Assembly (NCBI GenBank): GCA_024500155.1
Contig: CM044858.1
Location: 30,398,786 to 30,462,785 of the forward strand
Length of the DNA stretch: 64,000 bases
Source of the DNA: Chenopodium formosanum
Taxonomy: Eukaryota; Streptophyta; Magnoliopsida; Caryophyllales; Amaranthaceae
Direction: 5' to 3'
Under the pieces are notes generated by a model. It had not been told where the DNA came from. It saw only the letters and a list, made by a program, of their open reading frames with translations, and made no database searches. Position numbers and translations under genes: made by a program. Positions within the stretch are counted from its first letter, which is position 1. Every line of letters starts with the position of its first letter. Below are positions 22,691 through 34,800 of the stretch, piece by piece.

Positions 22691-23319
22691 AATAATTCCA
22701 AAGTCTATTGTATTTTGACTCTAGTCTCTATGTATTAGCCTCACCCATGAAATTCAATATTTTGAGAAGAATAAACTTGACTCTAGTCTCAATGTATTAG
22801 CCTCACCCATCAATGTTTTTCCTCATTACCATCAAACCATTGTTCCATAGCCTAATTGGTTAAATCTCCAATATTAATTAATTACAATTTGCATTAATAA
22901 AAATAAAAAAAAAACAGACAATTATGTGGGACAGAGTGATTAATGAAGGATACAATACAAGACAGTCAAAACAAAGTTGGGCTGACATTTAAACTCTCAG
23001 ACATTCCTGCAGCACCTGCTAAAGACTATTTGGTTTGCACAAACCTCATCACATATAATCTAGTTCAAAATCCCTAGCATAAATTAAGTACTTATATTTT
23101 ATTAACAGCTTGATTATTATTTCTTATATAATCACTACTTGTTACCATTCATATTTTTTTTTCTATTAACTTCACTGCAGCTTGATTATTACTTAAGGAA
23201 AGTGTTAAAACATAGGCATATGAGTTAAACATAAAAGAGTACAATAAAATTGAAAATTATGCCTTTTTCCTATGGTAATTATTCATGTTTCATTTGGGAT
23301 AAAATAGATGCCACTGCCA

Positions 23320-23480
23320 AATCTGCCACTACTCATGAGTATCGACGTTTTATTTTCATGTATGTATGTATTAGGCATGCTCTGAAGCATATGCAACAAG
23401 GGTCCAGCATCATTAACACAACATCAGTTCTTGCATATAAAGGGAGTCCAACATTGCTGGACTACACCTCTAACTCATGA
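23320..23480 (+). pseudogene. captured fragment of a short-chain dehydrogenase/reductase
   Basis: The plus strand encodes RHALKHMQQGSSIINTTSV followed by AYKGSPTLLDYTSNS and a stop. In plant glucose/ribitol-dehydrogenase-like SDRs this is the stretch up to the catalytic N-T-(T)S and Y-x-x-x-K region (LLDYT(S/A)TKGA). Here the Lys of YxxxK is lost because the frame ends after DYTSNS. It lies inside the CACTA element and is best read as gene capture. Confidence 0.75.
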
Positions 23481-24721
23481 TCATGGAACTAATCAAAAAG
23501 CCTTTAATCTTACCGTAATGAATTTAAAGAGGTCATCAATAACTTCTTTCGGAACTTCCTCCCAGTCTCAATAATTGATATTCATTCTTTCATGAACAAC
23601 TACACCAATGTATGATGAAAAGATACATCTATTTCCCCAATTGGCACTTTATTGTGATTCCATTCCATTCCAAATTACACAACTAGTACATCAAATTACA
23701 CTCTCCCCTAGCATGCTTTGCAAGGATGACCTCTCTCTTTGTTCCTTTTTTTTTTTTTTTTTTTTAATCTGATTAAGGATCTAAATTGAACTTAGGTAAG
23801 ATTAATTTGGCTAAATTAATTTTGATTACAATTGAAATTAAAGGAAATTCGACAAAATTAAGGGTAATTTGATTGAACTTACTGCAATAATTTGGCAGTT
23901 ATCCCTAAAACTATAACTGTGAAATGTTTTTCAATCACCTAAAATTCGAATTGCAAATTACTTTAATAGATGAAAACTACGAATTCACTTCTATTTCCTT
24001 CATAATTTGAATGATGCATGCAATTAGATTGACAATTATCAAAATCCAATTACTCTTTGAGAAGAAAAATTCGAACCGCAAAAAAAAAAATCATCGAGCC
24101 TACCTCAATTTACTGGTGCGGTGCTGCAGACGTGGAGCGGCGGTGGAGCGGCACTGTAAGCGGCTGATGAAGGTTTTGATATGGAGGTTTAATGGAGGTT
24201 TCACTTTTTTTTTTTTTTGGCTGATGAATGAGTGAGAAAGAGGTTTCACGTATTTTTTGCTTTAGTATTCTAGTGAAATCGAAAGAGAAGTGCGCTTCAC
24301 TTTCCCATTTAGCCGCCTTAGATAATTTGGGTAAATTATTACTCGGTACGTATACAATTTCATCCTAATTTTTTTTTAAAAAAAGAGTTAATAATACAAT
24401 ATAAAACGGTTGTCAAGATGACCGTTCTATATCATCTATAATAAATAATTATTTTTTTAATTATTTGAGTAAAAAGAAATAGAGAACGGTTAACTATCCT
24501 AACCGTTCCATATGTATTAACATACAGAACGTCTCTTATATAAAGACGATCTATATTCTTCCGGAGAACGCCTACCTTTGATAACCGTTCTATATTTTGC
24601 GATCTCTAATCTAGTTTTTGGTGTAGTGCCTTATGTGAATATGTTTCACACGAGAATGATGAACTGGATCTTTTGAAATGCATATAGCACTAGTATTATC
24701 ACAATAGATAGGAATGCAATT

Positions 24722-26128
24722 TTACTTCATACCATAATCCCTTAGTTGTTGTTTTATCCAAAGTACTTGAGAACAACAGGCAGCAGCTGCAACATATTCA
24801 GCTTCAGCAATTGACAAATCCACTGTGTTTTGTTTCTTGGATCCCCAAGAAACCAAGCATGGCCCGAGAAACTGAATCATTCCTGAAGTACTCTTCCTAT
24901 TCACCAAATCTCCTACATAGTCAGCATCTGCAAAACCTTTTAAATCAAAAGTATCACTTCTAGGATAGAAGAGACAAAGATGGTCAGTTCCTTTGAGGTA
25001 TCTTAGGATCCTTTTTACTGTTGTAAGATGTGACTCCTTGGGATTAGATTGAAACCTTGCACATAAGCCAACACTAAATGCAATATCAGGTCTGCTAGCA
25101 GTTAAGTATAAAAGGGATCCAATCATACCTCTGTATTTGGTTTGATCTACACTAGTTCCTTGTAGATCTTCATCTAACCTTGTGCTTGTTCCCATTGGTG
25201 TATGGTTGGTCTTTGCTTGATCAAGGTTGTATTTCTTCAGTAGTTCCTTGACATACTTTTGTTGGTGAATTGCAATACCTCTTTCCGTTTGTTTGATTTG
25301 TAGTCCAAGAAAGAAGTTTAGTTCCCCCATCATGCTCATCTCAAATTCACCACTCATTAGCTCAGCAAAGTACTTGCACAAGTTTTCATTAGTTGCTCCA
25401 AAAATAATATCATCAACATATATTTGAACAACTAGTAAGTCAGTTCCTTCTGATTTTAAAAACAAAGTTTTATCTACTTTACCTATTTTAAAATCATTTT
25501 GAAGAAGGAACTTAGAGAGCCTTTCATACCAAGCTCTAGGTGCTTGTTTCAGCCCATAAAGAGCTTTATCAAGCTTAAAGACATGATTAGGAAATTGGGG
25601 ATTTTCAAAATCAGGAGGTTGTTCCACGAACACCTCTTCTTCAAGAAAACCATTTAAGAAAGCACATTTTACATCCATTTGATATAATTTGAAACCCATA
25701 AAAGAAGCAAAAGCAATTAAAATTCTAATAGCTTCTAATCTAGCAACAAGAGCAAAAGTTTCTTCAAAGTCAATACCTTCTTGCTGATTGTAGCCCTTCA
25801 CAACAAGTCTTGCCTTGTTTCTTACAATTGTTCCATATTCATCCAGCTTGTTTCTGAATACCCACTTGAGCCCTATAACCTTTTTGCGTTCAGGTTTCTC
25901 TTCAAGATGCCAGACCTTGTTATTTTCGAACTCATTGAGTTCATCTTGCATTGCAATTATCCAGTCAGCATCCTTCAGCGCTTCATCATGATTTCTTGGC
26001 TCAATAATGGATAGGAAGGCTTGAAAGGCACAGAAGTTCCTCATCTGTGATCTGGTCTGAGTTCCTCTGCCGATATCACTAATTATAAGATCAGTTGGAT
26101 GAGAGCCTTGATATTTGAATGGCTTTGG
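24722..26128 (-). pseudogene. copia reverse transcriptase and RNase H (N-terminal part)
   Basis: An open stretch of 440 codons (26044-24722) carries the Ty1/copia RT: WIIAMQDELNEFENNKVW, GLKWVFRNKLDEYG, ARLVVKGYNQQEGIDF, YQMDVKCAFLNG, KALYGLKQAPRAWYE and the catalytic YVDDIIFGAT. RNase H begins with GFADADYVGD (catalytic Asp) and KSTSGMIQFLG, with SIAEAEYVA. A TAA at 24722 ends it early, within RNase H. The stop at 26129 separates it in the same frame from integrase. Confidence 0.95.
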
Positions 26129-27073
26129 TTAAAACTCTCTGGCAGGAACTCCTATTTGAGGCACTTCTTCTTCAGTTTCTTCTGCATTTTCCTCATTGCC
26201 AGATTCTCCATGATCTTGTTCCTCCAGGGTTCCTTGATTTTGAACTTCAACATTTTCCTGATGTTCTTGCTCAGGTTCCTCTCTTACTTCCTTGGTTTGC
26301 TTGGAGGTTTCTTCCTCTTCTTCCCTGTCTCTAATCATACCAATTTCATAATCATTATTGTCTTGTTCCTGCACATTCATAAACATATTAGATTCATCAC
26401 ATATCACATGAATGCTTTCTTCGACACACATAGTATTTTTATTGTAAACTCTGTAAGCCTTGATATTTGATGCATAGCCAAGGAACACAGCTTCATCACT
26501 TCTTTCATCAAATTTTTCTATGTTCCTTTTCCCATTATTATGAACAAAGCACCTGCATCTAAAAGCTCGAAAGTGATAAATATTGGGTTTTCTGCCCTTA
26601 AACAATTCATAGGGAGTCTTATTGATGATTGGTCTCATCATAACTCTGTTAATAATATAACAAGCAGTATTGATAGCTTCAGCCCAGAAGTTCCTTGGAA
26701 GACCACTTGCAATGAGCATAGTTCTTGCCATGTCTTCTAGAGTCCTGTTCTTCCTTTCAACAACTCCGTTCTGTTGAGGAGTTCTTGGAGCTGAAAAGTT
26801 ATGATCCATGCCATTTTATTTGCAAAAGTCATCGAATCTTGTATTCTCAAACTCAATTCCATGATCTGATCGAATGTGGATAGTTTGATTTCCACTTGAC
26901 TTTTGTACTCTTTTGGCAAAGGACACAAATTCATCAAAAGTTTCATCTTTGCTAGACAGAAAAATCACCCAGGTAAATCTAGAAAAATCATCAATAATAA
27001 CTAAAACATATTTTTTTCCACTTCTACTTTGAACACGCATGGGACCACACAAATCCATATGAATTAGTTCCAA
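26129..27073 (-). pseudogene. copia integrase
   Basis: MELIHMDLCGPM, YVLVIIDDFSRFTWV and SDHGIEFEN carry the catalytic D and D (27050-26850). After an in-frame TAA at 26816-26818, the same frame gives FSAPRTPQQNGVVERKNRTL with the catalytic Glu, then NFWAEAINTACYIINR and a Glu-rich acidic tail. A frameshift near 27070 separates it from the protease/pre-integrase part. Integrase inserts element DNA into the host; this one is inactive. Confidence 0.93.
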
Positions 27074-27681
27074 TATAATGGCTTTGTGGTGCTGACCATG
27101 TTTTTGCTTTTAAAAGAAGACCTGACTTGGTTGCCTCTCACACATGCATCACAAATATGTTGTATGAGGAACTTGACTAAGGGAAGTCCTATAACCAAGT
27201 TCCTTGCTCTAAGTTTATCCATGAGTGAGAAGCTAGCATGTCCAAAACGTTTATGCCATAATAAAGGATCATCATTAATGGCTCTCAGGCAGGTAAGGTT
27301 GTTCCTTGGAACAGAGTTTAGATCCACAATGTATGTGTTCCCTTTTCTAGTTCCTTCAAGAACAACCCTTCCTATTTTATCATTAATGATGTTGCATGTT
27401 TCAGAAGTAAAACTTACAGAGTTTCCTTTATCACAAAATTGTGATATACTCAGCAAATTGTGCATCAAACCCTCGACCAAAAGTACATTTTCTATTAAAT
27501 GAGAACTGGACCTTCCTACTTTTCCTTTAGCAATTACTTCACCTTTTTTGTTGTCTCCAAAGGTCACAGTTCCTCCTGGATAGGCCTCTAGTGAGAGAAA
27601 CTTTGATTTATCTCCTATCATATGCTTTGAACAACCACTGTCGAGGTACCATGTGTTGTTCCCCTTCACTAGGACCTGCAA
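27064..27681 (-). pseudogene. copia protease and GAG-pre-integrase region
   Basis: WYLDSGCSKHMIGD (about 27645-27610) is the aspartic protease active-site region (D-S-G) of plant copia polyproteins. The pre-integrase zinc-binding region follows (LWHKRFGHASF, ICDACVRGNQVRSSF), with its H and C residues near 27265-27130. The reading frame is that of gag, separated from it by a TGA at 27688-27690. Confidence 0.92.
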
Positions 27682-27687
27682 AAGAAA

Positions 27688-29508
27688 TCATTGGTTAGAT
27701 TCAGGAACCCATGTTTCCTTGGGTTCCTTGGACGTTGAAGAAATGTCAGATTTCTTTACCCAAACTTGCCTAACATTCTTACTAACAGACTGTTCCTTCT
27801 TGTTACAAGTAGCAACTAGATAACCAGTTTTACCACAGAAGGTACATACTTTATAGCTAGGCAAATCTACATATTTTTTCTTACCCTTATGCTTAGAACG
27901 TATGAATCCTAGCCCTTCAGTTCTTTTGGTTTGAGCATTCTCAATCCACTTAGGAATTCCAAACTGACTAATGCTTCTTTCTTTTCGAAGCTCAAGTTCC
28001 TTTTCCAATTTTGCCTTTTCAATTCTTAACTTGTCAAGATCATATTTTAATTTTTCAAAATCCTCATTAAATTTAGGCAAAGATTCAGAAGAGGAACTTG
28101 GAGACAATTCAGCATTAGCAAGTTTGTATTGAGTCAGTTCTACATTAACCATAATGTTTTCAAATTTGAGTTTCTCATTCATTTCTTTTAAGAGAAGATT
28201 CTTGTCAAAAAGTTCAAAAAATCTGCTTTGAACATCAGTTCGTTGATTCTCAATCCACGTATGGTGTTCCTTGCACACTTTAAGCGCTCTTTGACATTCA
28301 CCTAGACGAATACTAGTGTGAGTCCACTCATCTTCCATTTCAAACACTAAATCAATAAGAGCATCTTTAGTATAAGTCTTAAGCACATTAGGATCAAGGA
28401 ATACCTCTTTAGCAAGCTCAGCATTGTAGGCCTTTTCATCACGTTTGGCCATTAGATATAGATGAGCTGTTTTTTCTTCAAGTTGTTCCTCTTCATCTTC
28501 ACTTTCAGAATCTCCCCAAGCAGCAATCATAGCCTTCCTAATGTCAGTTTTGTTGAAAGGAGTTTTGTTGTTGCTCTTTACTTGTTCCTTTGCCTTCCCT
28601 TTTCCTTTCTTTGTATCCCAAAGTGGACACTCACGAATGAAGTGTTCTAGAGACCCACATTTTTTACAACCAGAGTCAGCCTTTGAAGTAGAGGGTTTCT
28701 TGGTGAAGTTCCTTGACCTGTTATTTCAGTTGAACATTCTTTTGAACCTTCTCACCAGCATAGCAGCCTCTTCTTCATCAACTTCAGAGTCTTCTGGATC
28801 TCCAGCTTTGAGAGCCAAGCCTTTTCCTCGGTTTCCTTCACTATTGGTTGTTCCTAGGTGTAACTCATGAGTCATGAGGGAACCAGCAAGTTGCTCAATA
28901 TTGAACTTTGTGAAGTCCTTTGTTTCTTGTAAGGCTGTTACCTTGGCTCTCCATCTCTCATCTTGAGGGAGGCTTCTTAGAAATTTTCTAACCTGCTCAT
29001 CAATAGGGATTTGTTTTCCAAGAGAAACAAGCTCATTAATAATGTTAGTAAATCTAGTTAACATTTCCTGAATTGATTCTTTTGGTTGCATTTCAAACCG
29101 TTCATACTTTGACATAAGCAAGTCAATTTTAGAGCGTTTCACTTCGTTAGTTCCTTCATGAGTTACTTGAAGTAAATCCCAAATTTCTTTAGCATTTTTA
29201 CAACCCATAACACGGTTGTGTTCATAGGGTCCAAAACCACAATGAAGTAATTTAACAGCAAGTGCATTAATTTCCATTTTTTCAAAATCTTCCTTATCAA
29301 ACTCAGACATAGGTTTAGGTACTACCTCATTTTCACCAGTAGTTTTGGTAATTTCGAAATCACCAACTTCGATTACTCTCCAAACCTGGTAGTTGTCGGC
29401 TTTGATAAATATCTCCATCCTGTTCTTCCAATAGGTGTAGAATTTCCCATTGAACATAGGAGGACGCTGCGTAGAGTAACCTTCTTCCAGTTTCTCGTGA
29501 TTGTTCAT
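27688..29508 (-). pseudogene. copia gag
   Basis: It starts at 29508 (ATG) with the DUF4219-like FNGKFYTYWKNRMEIFI, then the UBN2-type gag core (AKEIWDLLQVTHEGTNEVK, YERFEMQPKESIQEM). A TGA at 28726-28728 interrupts the frame. Past it lie a CCHC zinc knuckle (CKKCGSLEHFIREC, about 28670-28630) and the acidic MIAAWGDSESEDEE. A second knuckle near 27850 is degenerate (Tyr for His in CTFCGKTGYLVATC). The upstream PBS and this order fit the SIRE lineage. Gag would form the particle; stops disable it. Confidence 0.92.
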
Positions 29509-29561
29509 CTTGATTCCAAGAACTTAACTCGTCAGGGTTTCCTGATTTCTTCGAGGAACCA

Positions 29562-29573
29562 GCTCTGATACCA
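29562..29573 (-). other. copia primer-binding site
   Basis: The minus strand reads TGGTATCAGAGC two bases inside the LTR end, the standard site complementary to initiator tRNA-Met. It fixes the minus orientation and the 5' LTR boundary at 29576. Confidence 0.95.
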
Positions 29574-29575
29574 AT

Positions 29576-30860
29576 TGTTGACTCGAATGAACAATACAAG
29601 AGGGGGGTGAATTGTATTGTAGAGGAACTAGGGTAATATTTGCGGAATTCTTAAAGGAACTTAAACAAAAACTTTAAAGTGCAAGAGAGATTTTACGTGG
29701 AAAACTTCTTGGCCCTAATCAAGAAGAAAAACCACGACCACAAGGGAGTTTAAACTCAACTCTTAATAATAATAGGGCAAACAACCTATTATAAATTAAG
29801 ACTCTAAACACAAGTTCCTCAACGAACTTAAGTTCCCCCTCAACTGATCCCTCAATCAGTTGAACTCTCAAATCTCTCTCTTTCTCCTTGCTTCACTCAA
29901 AGCAATTAAACACTCTAGAGTTTACCCAAACTCTACCCCAATACAACTCAAGTTTAAACTCTAAAATGCTAAGTACAAAGACACTCAAGGACTTAAGTTG
30001 ATTTTTGACTCTTTTTAGAAAACTAAAGATTGTAATGCTCAAGTGTATTTTATTAAAAACATTTCCGTTTGCCTCAACTTCCACTAAGCCACAACCTCCA
30101 TGAAACTAGGAAGTGCAGTTCGTGGGAGCTTGGGCAGCAAGTCAAACGATTTATCAGGAAGTGTTTTACTGGCTTCCTAACTTTTCTCAACTTCCTTTGA
30201 CAAAGTAAACCACGCGTTTGAAAGATTATTCACCAAGTTAGATTTTCCAAATAATGAGATAGAATTAAAACAGAAAACCTTTTTAACAAAAAGATATTTT
30301 AACTCAAAAAGATATTTTTCGAAAATAACTAAGTTAAAATATGGAAAATAAAATCTTTAATAAATAAAATCAAATCCACTTAAATCCTATCAATTAACAA
30401 TGTACTTAACATATATACAAGAAGCCTAAAATAAACAATAAAGATACATTAGACTCCTTGACACACTGTGAAGCTTCGACTCTGGAGCTTCAGTTCCTCA
30501 CCCAAGGAACTTGACTTCTGATTGTCTTCTATGCTCATCCATAGCTCATACTTAGACCTTGTTCCATGCTCCATTCTGACTCTAGAACTTCGTTGCATAT
30601 ATGAACCTGTCAATACATCAAAGCTAATAGACAAAAGTTAAAACTCCTATGGGTTTGCTTAGGTTCCTTGAGTCATCATCAAAACTTAAGGTCAACAATA
30701 TTCCCCCTTTTTGATGAGTGACAAACCTAAGCAAACTCATAAAGTAAAAACTAAAAGACAATCAAAAAAACAAAAGAAAAACTTAAAACTCAAATGAACT
30801 AGTTAAATTTAAACAAGGAACTGAGAACTGAATAGAAATCATACCTTTAATTTTAGATGG
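29576..30860 (-). repeat. 5' LTR of the copia element, outer end missing
   Basis: It matches 16569-17860 nearly base for base, but stops at tttagatgg (30860), where LINE sequence begins; the final ~9-18 bases found in the other LTR (tggagaacttgtcaaca) are absent. The internal TGTTGACC start after a purine run is intact here (30691-30712). No target-site duplication remains on this side. Confidence 0.9.
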
Positions 30861-31070
30861 CATATACCGGTTAAGTGCATCGTTTGATTTATTTCATTGT
30901 AATCACATAAGAAGAGTGGGTAATACTGTGGCTCACTTAGTTGCTAGGTGGGATGTTGATGTTAATTCAGAAAGCATTTGTACTAGTGAGTTCCCCCAAA
31001 GTGTTCTAACTTTGGTTGATCTTGATTTGATTTAATAATATTGTTGCCCGCTTGTGGAAAAAAAAAAAAA
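30861..31070 (+). pseudogene. LINE 3' end: RNase H tail, 3' UTR and poly(A)
   Basis: The plus strand encodes HIRRVGNTVAHLVARW, then SEFPQSVLTLVDLDLI and TAA at 31033-31035, the usual C-terminus of plant L1 RNase H. A short 3' UTR and an A13 tract (31058-31070) follow. It continues the LINE broken at 16568. Roughly 350-400 bp of RNase H coding sequence expected between the two halves is missing. Confidence 0.88.
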
Positions 31071-31889
31071 GTTGGGTGAAGAACAGTAACACTCATAATT
31101 AGTAATTGTAAAATGAAAATAATATGGACAGGTAGCATAATGATTTGACAAGTGTTATGAAAAATTACTAAAGGTAAATTCCAAGACTCACAAAACTATC
31201 AGACATGCATCTCATTAAGCAAGACACGTATAACATAATTAAAAAAAATATGTATAATAACAAGTTCATGACCAAAAGTTACAACACTTTTAAAATGCGG
31301 TAAATTGGCACAACGTTAAGACGCTTTTTTTTTTACCATCTGATGCTTCTCTATAGGCTATAGCGTATGACACCAACTCCCTTCAACATGTCAAGCTAAT
31401 TCTACATAGATCCCCCTTCAAATGTACCCGAATCAACACAAGCCGGTACCAAACCGTCAACCCCGAATGACTCTACAGTCTACACAGATCTTTGTAAGTG
31501 AAAATGCAAAAGTTGGACACATAGAAATGAACATGAACCAGAAGCAAAAGCAAGTAAAATAAACATATTTATGGATCTCAAACAGAAATCCAGTTGCGAG
31601 TATCAGAAATATAATATGCCACGTAATTGTAAACAAGTAACAAAGCATCAAGGCTTCACAACTCAATCATAGATTTGAGACCATTGAGTAAGAAAAGAGC
31701 ATTTGATACTGGTCACTCCTAAATCTGATGATTCGAACGGAACACGAAAATTTCTGTGAAGTTATGTGCGCAGTGGCTGTAAAATAACATAAGCCGATGC
31801 CCCAGAATAAATCATGAAATGAGATAGATAAAAATTGCAGGATATTTCCCCAGCTCTAGAAAACACCAAACTGGAATCTCGTATCGGAT
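31071..31889 (-). other. 3' flank and probable 3' UTR of the ERG28 gene
   Basis: No competing gene. The stretch just below the ERG28 stop (31889 downward) is probably its 3' UTR; the polyadenylation site cannot be fixed by eye. Short minus-strand open frames at 31457-31977 do not resemble proteins, and one overlaps exon 3 out of register with splicing. Confidence 0.5.
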
Positions 31890-34800
31890 TTACATTTGCT
31901 TCACAGACATCTTTTGGTGAGCATTCCACTGCAATGCCATCCATATTATAGAAGTACCTGAAAAACACAAAGGTCAATTCTCACAAAATAACCCATTTCA
32001 TCGATTTTATATTTGTAACAAAAAAAAAAGAAAGCAATTGCAAGTGTTGCAACAGGTGAGTTATGCATCTTCTAATCTAAGTCAAGCATGCACGAATGAA
32101 AGATACGTATCACAGTATGTCAAGCATGAAATCTTCTAGTCTTCATACTTAAGGCAGCGAGACAACTTACGTATGAGGGCCATCTGACCCTGAACTGTTC
32201 AGCCATTTAGATTCTCGTCCTCTTATTAGTACAGGACATATTTGTGGGATGAAGGCTATTGTATTTATACAGTTTTGAGGTTGTAACCAGGTGGGTACAG
32301 AAAGTAGACTGGAACAAACACTGAAGTATCAAACATAGTCTTTTGAAACTCAACCCAACAAGAGAGACCAAATCAGGTTGCTTAATCAGAAATCAAAGCC
32401 TTTCAGCTAAATTATATAACATCTTCACTGAGGGGCCAAGGGTCTGTTGGTCGTTTTAGTAGTGATTAGCAATTGTGCCGCACGACTAGTTGTTGGCTGT
32501 TAGAGATTAGCTCTTAAAATATTTATTAAACAAATGTTAAGTAAAACTAGTTGGTCAGCTACAGAACAAAGAGCTCTATTCATCCACTTCCACAAGAAAC
32601 TATACTAAATACACTAATTTTCAACTTTAACAGATTCAGAGTTGGCCAAAATTGTAGAATCTACATGAAAAGTTGTTGCCAATCAGGGCCATAATATTAG
32701 GAAAGTATTTTAGAAATTGTTTACTCAAATTATTTCAGAAACTTAGACAAATCAAATCAGACCAAATATATTCTTATCAAGTTAACTTATAGCTTTTATT
32801 TCGTCGACTAAATCTTTGAAAATTACATATTTGTAAAGTACACAATGAGAAAAATCTAACAAGATCCCGCTAGATTAGTCAAAATTATATCAAATCAAAT
32901 CACTATATCAAATCAAATCAGACCATACTATACCAGAAATTTCAAACATAAACACTTTATGAGAACAAGTCCTTACTAGACTTGGTCTTGCAACCACCTA
33001 AGAAAGGTGAGAGGTCTAGTTTTTGAGTTGAACATACAATTATCATGCTTGCCAACACAGAGGTTAGTTAATTTTTCCTAGTAATCAGTGATTCTTGATT
33101 CCATTTTAGCATGAATTGAAAATACATGAAATTCACAGTTTCTTAAAGAGGAAAACATCTCACCTGAAATGCCTTAAGCTGCCCAAAGGCGATCACACTC
33201 CAAGGGTTGCACCTCAGGCAGAAGTGTTCATACACCATAAAATATAGATTTCAGGCCCATAGCAATAAGTGTATTTCAAGTCTTTGAAGATCTTGTTGTA
33301 TAAGTTTTAACATTTAGTAGTAATGGCAAATGACAGTCTTTTCTCCATGTTCAAATACAGGTATTCATGCCCCTATGATCACTAGTATACTTCCATCTAG
33401 TAATATTATCGTTTCTCCCAACACTTGTTTTGTATAATCACGAAAGGTGATTGAAGGTTATAGCTTCAACTAGTATAAATGGTATTTTGCTTCACCTATA
33501 GTGAGGATAAATTTTTTGAGTTTGACTTCAATCATAAAAAAGGACCTGTTCTGAGTTAACCTAAAAGAGTGTGACCAACAAAACTACTAAAAAAAACTAC
33601 TTTGCACCACAGAGCGAAAAAGCTAAATAAAAGCACTGCTGTTTTGACTAAGAGCTTGATAATTTTCTAAACCAGCATTGGCAATCGAAAATATGACCTC
33701 AACTCAAACTCTTTCAGACAGATAAAAAAGTTTGACAATGTTCTATGCTTAGTATGTGTTTGGCCAAGTTTCTAAAAGAGCTTCTAGTACCCAAAAGCTA
33801 AAACTGGGCCAAACACCATATTTTTTGAAAGTAAATTCTACTTCTTGAGAAGCCCAAAAAGGACCGAAATAGCTTCTACGGGACTTGGAAACAGAAGCTA
33901 CAAATTGAAGCTTCTCAAATTTGTTTCTCGGGGAGGAGTTTTACCCATTTAATGAATATTTTAGTTTGTCTAAAATACCCTCACATAATACATAAAATCC
34001 TTTGTTATCCCATGAAAAAGGTTTCTTCTTTAATGGCCTCATTCTTCACAGTTTCCCCACCTACACCGTATGACGCCCCCTTCCCCATTCTCAGCTACCA
34101 TAACAAGGTGAGGTAAGGTGGACGATAATCTGGGCAAACATTCAGTTTAAAAAAAAAAAAAATCAGCCAACATTAAGACCAAAAAAAAAAGAAAGAGAGA
34201 GAAAAGCAACGAACTCAAGTAAATTTCGGTGGGATACTCTTGCCGGCCGCTTGCCGGATAACCACGTGGCTCGTGGTCACTGCCTGTTTTCCGATGACAT
34301 TTATTAACTAATTGGCATTGTTTAGTGGTTGTTAGATCTTATTGGGCTACTCTCATATGAGTCAGATCGTTTGTTGATTTGTAAAATGGGAACAATAGGC
34401 CAAACAGTGTGAAATTATTTCATTTTTTCAGAATTACTTCTTACTTTTTGTGGCCAAACAATTCTATTTCTGATAAGTATTTCTCTAGAAACAGTTTCCG
34501 TAAAACTACTTCTACGAAACAGAAGTTGTTTTCAAGAAACTTGGCCAAACAGACCCTTAATATCAATCATGTCTTCCCATTTTGAGCAATCACAAACTCA
34601 TATTAGATTTTTTCAACAAGAAGAAAAATAAATTAATATAAAATATATAACCCAACTACAGATTTAAGCTAGCAAAGCACTGAATAACAATGTGAAGACT
34701 AGTGCTTAAAATTTTTGTACAAAATAAGAATTATAGAAACAAAGAGAAACCATTTCTTAGAAAATTTGAGTAGAAATAAAATTCATAAAGCCAAAGAAAT

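Larger units (their letters stand above)
20618..24628. mobile_element. non-autonomous CACTA transposon (Pack-CACTA type)
   Basis: Ends are CACTACTACAAAAAAGG and, as reverse complement of the right end, CACTACACCAAAAACTAG. The flanks carry CCT at 20615-20617 and 24629-24631. Removing the element restores the copia RNase H frame. Both subterminal zones (20690-20900; 24400-24600) hold AGAACGGTT repeats arranged as inverted pairs. The 4.0 kb interior has no complete transposase but carries fragments of at least three coding sequences. Confidence 0.93.
20462..24721 (-). pseudogene. copia RNase H C-terminal part, split by a CACTA insertion
   Basis: Downstream of a TAA at 24722-24724 the minus strand reads CIPIYCDNTSAI and DPVHHSRVKHI up to 24629. 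The frame resumes after the insertion at 20617 with HHFLKDNVEKG, IADILTKPL and a stop at 20462-20464. These are the last conserved blocks of Ty1/copia RNase H. The interruption is the CACTA element 20618-24628. Confidence 0.85.
16569..30860 (-). mobile_element. SIRE-like Ty1/copia retrotransposon, whole element
   Basis: Minus-strand element of ~14.3 kb including a 4.0 kb CACTA insertion. Order on its own strand: 5' LTR (29576-30860), PBS, gag, protease, integrase, RT/RNase H, env-like ORF, polypurine tract, 3' LTR (16569-17869). An extra ORF after pol and a ~10.3 kb size without the insertion fit the SIRE/Maximus lineage. It lies inside a LINE. The LTRs differ at about 16-17 positions noticed by eye over ~1.28 kb, so insertion was moderately recent, yet all genes are broken. 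Confidence 0.93.

Noticed and set aside
30698..30860. Idea that a second copia copy stood in tandem to the right of the 5' LTR
   Set aside because: The same ~165 bp also sits next to the left LTR and is followed there by a better polypurine tract and TGTTGAC start, so it is more simply part of a longer LTR.
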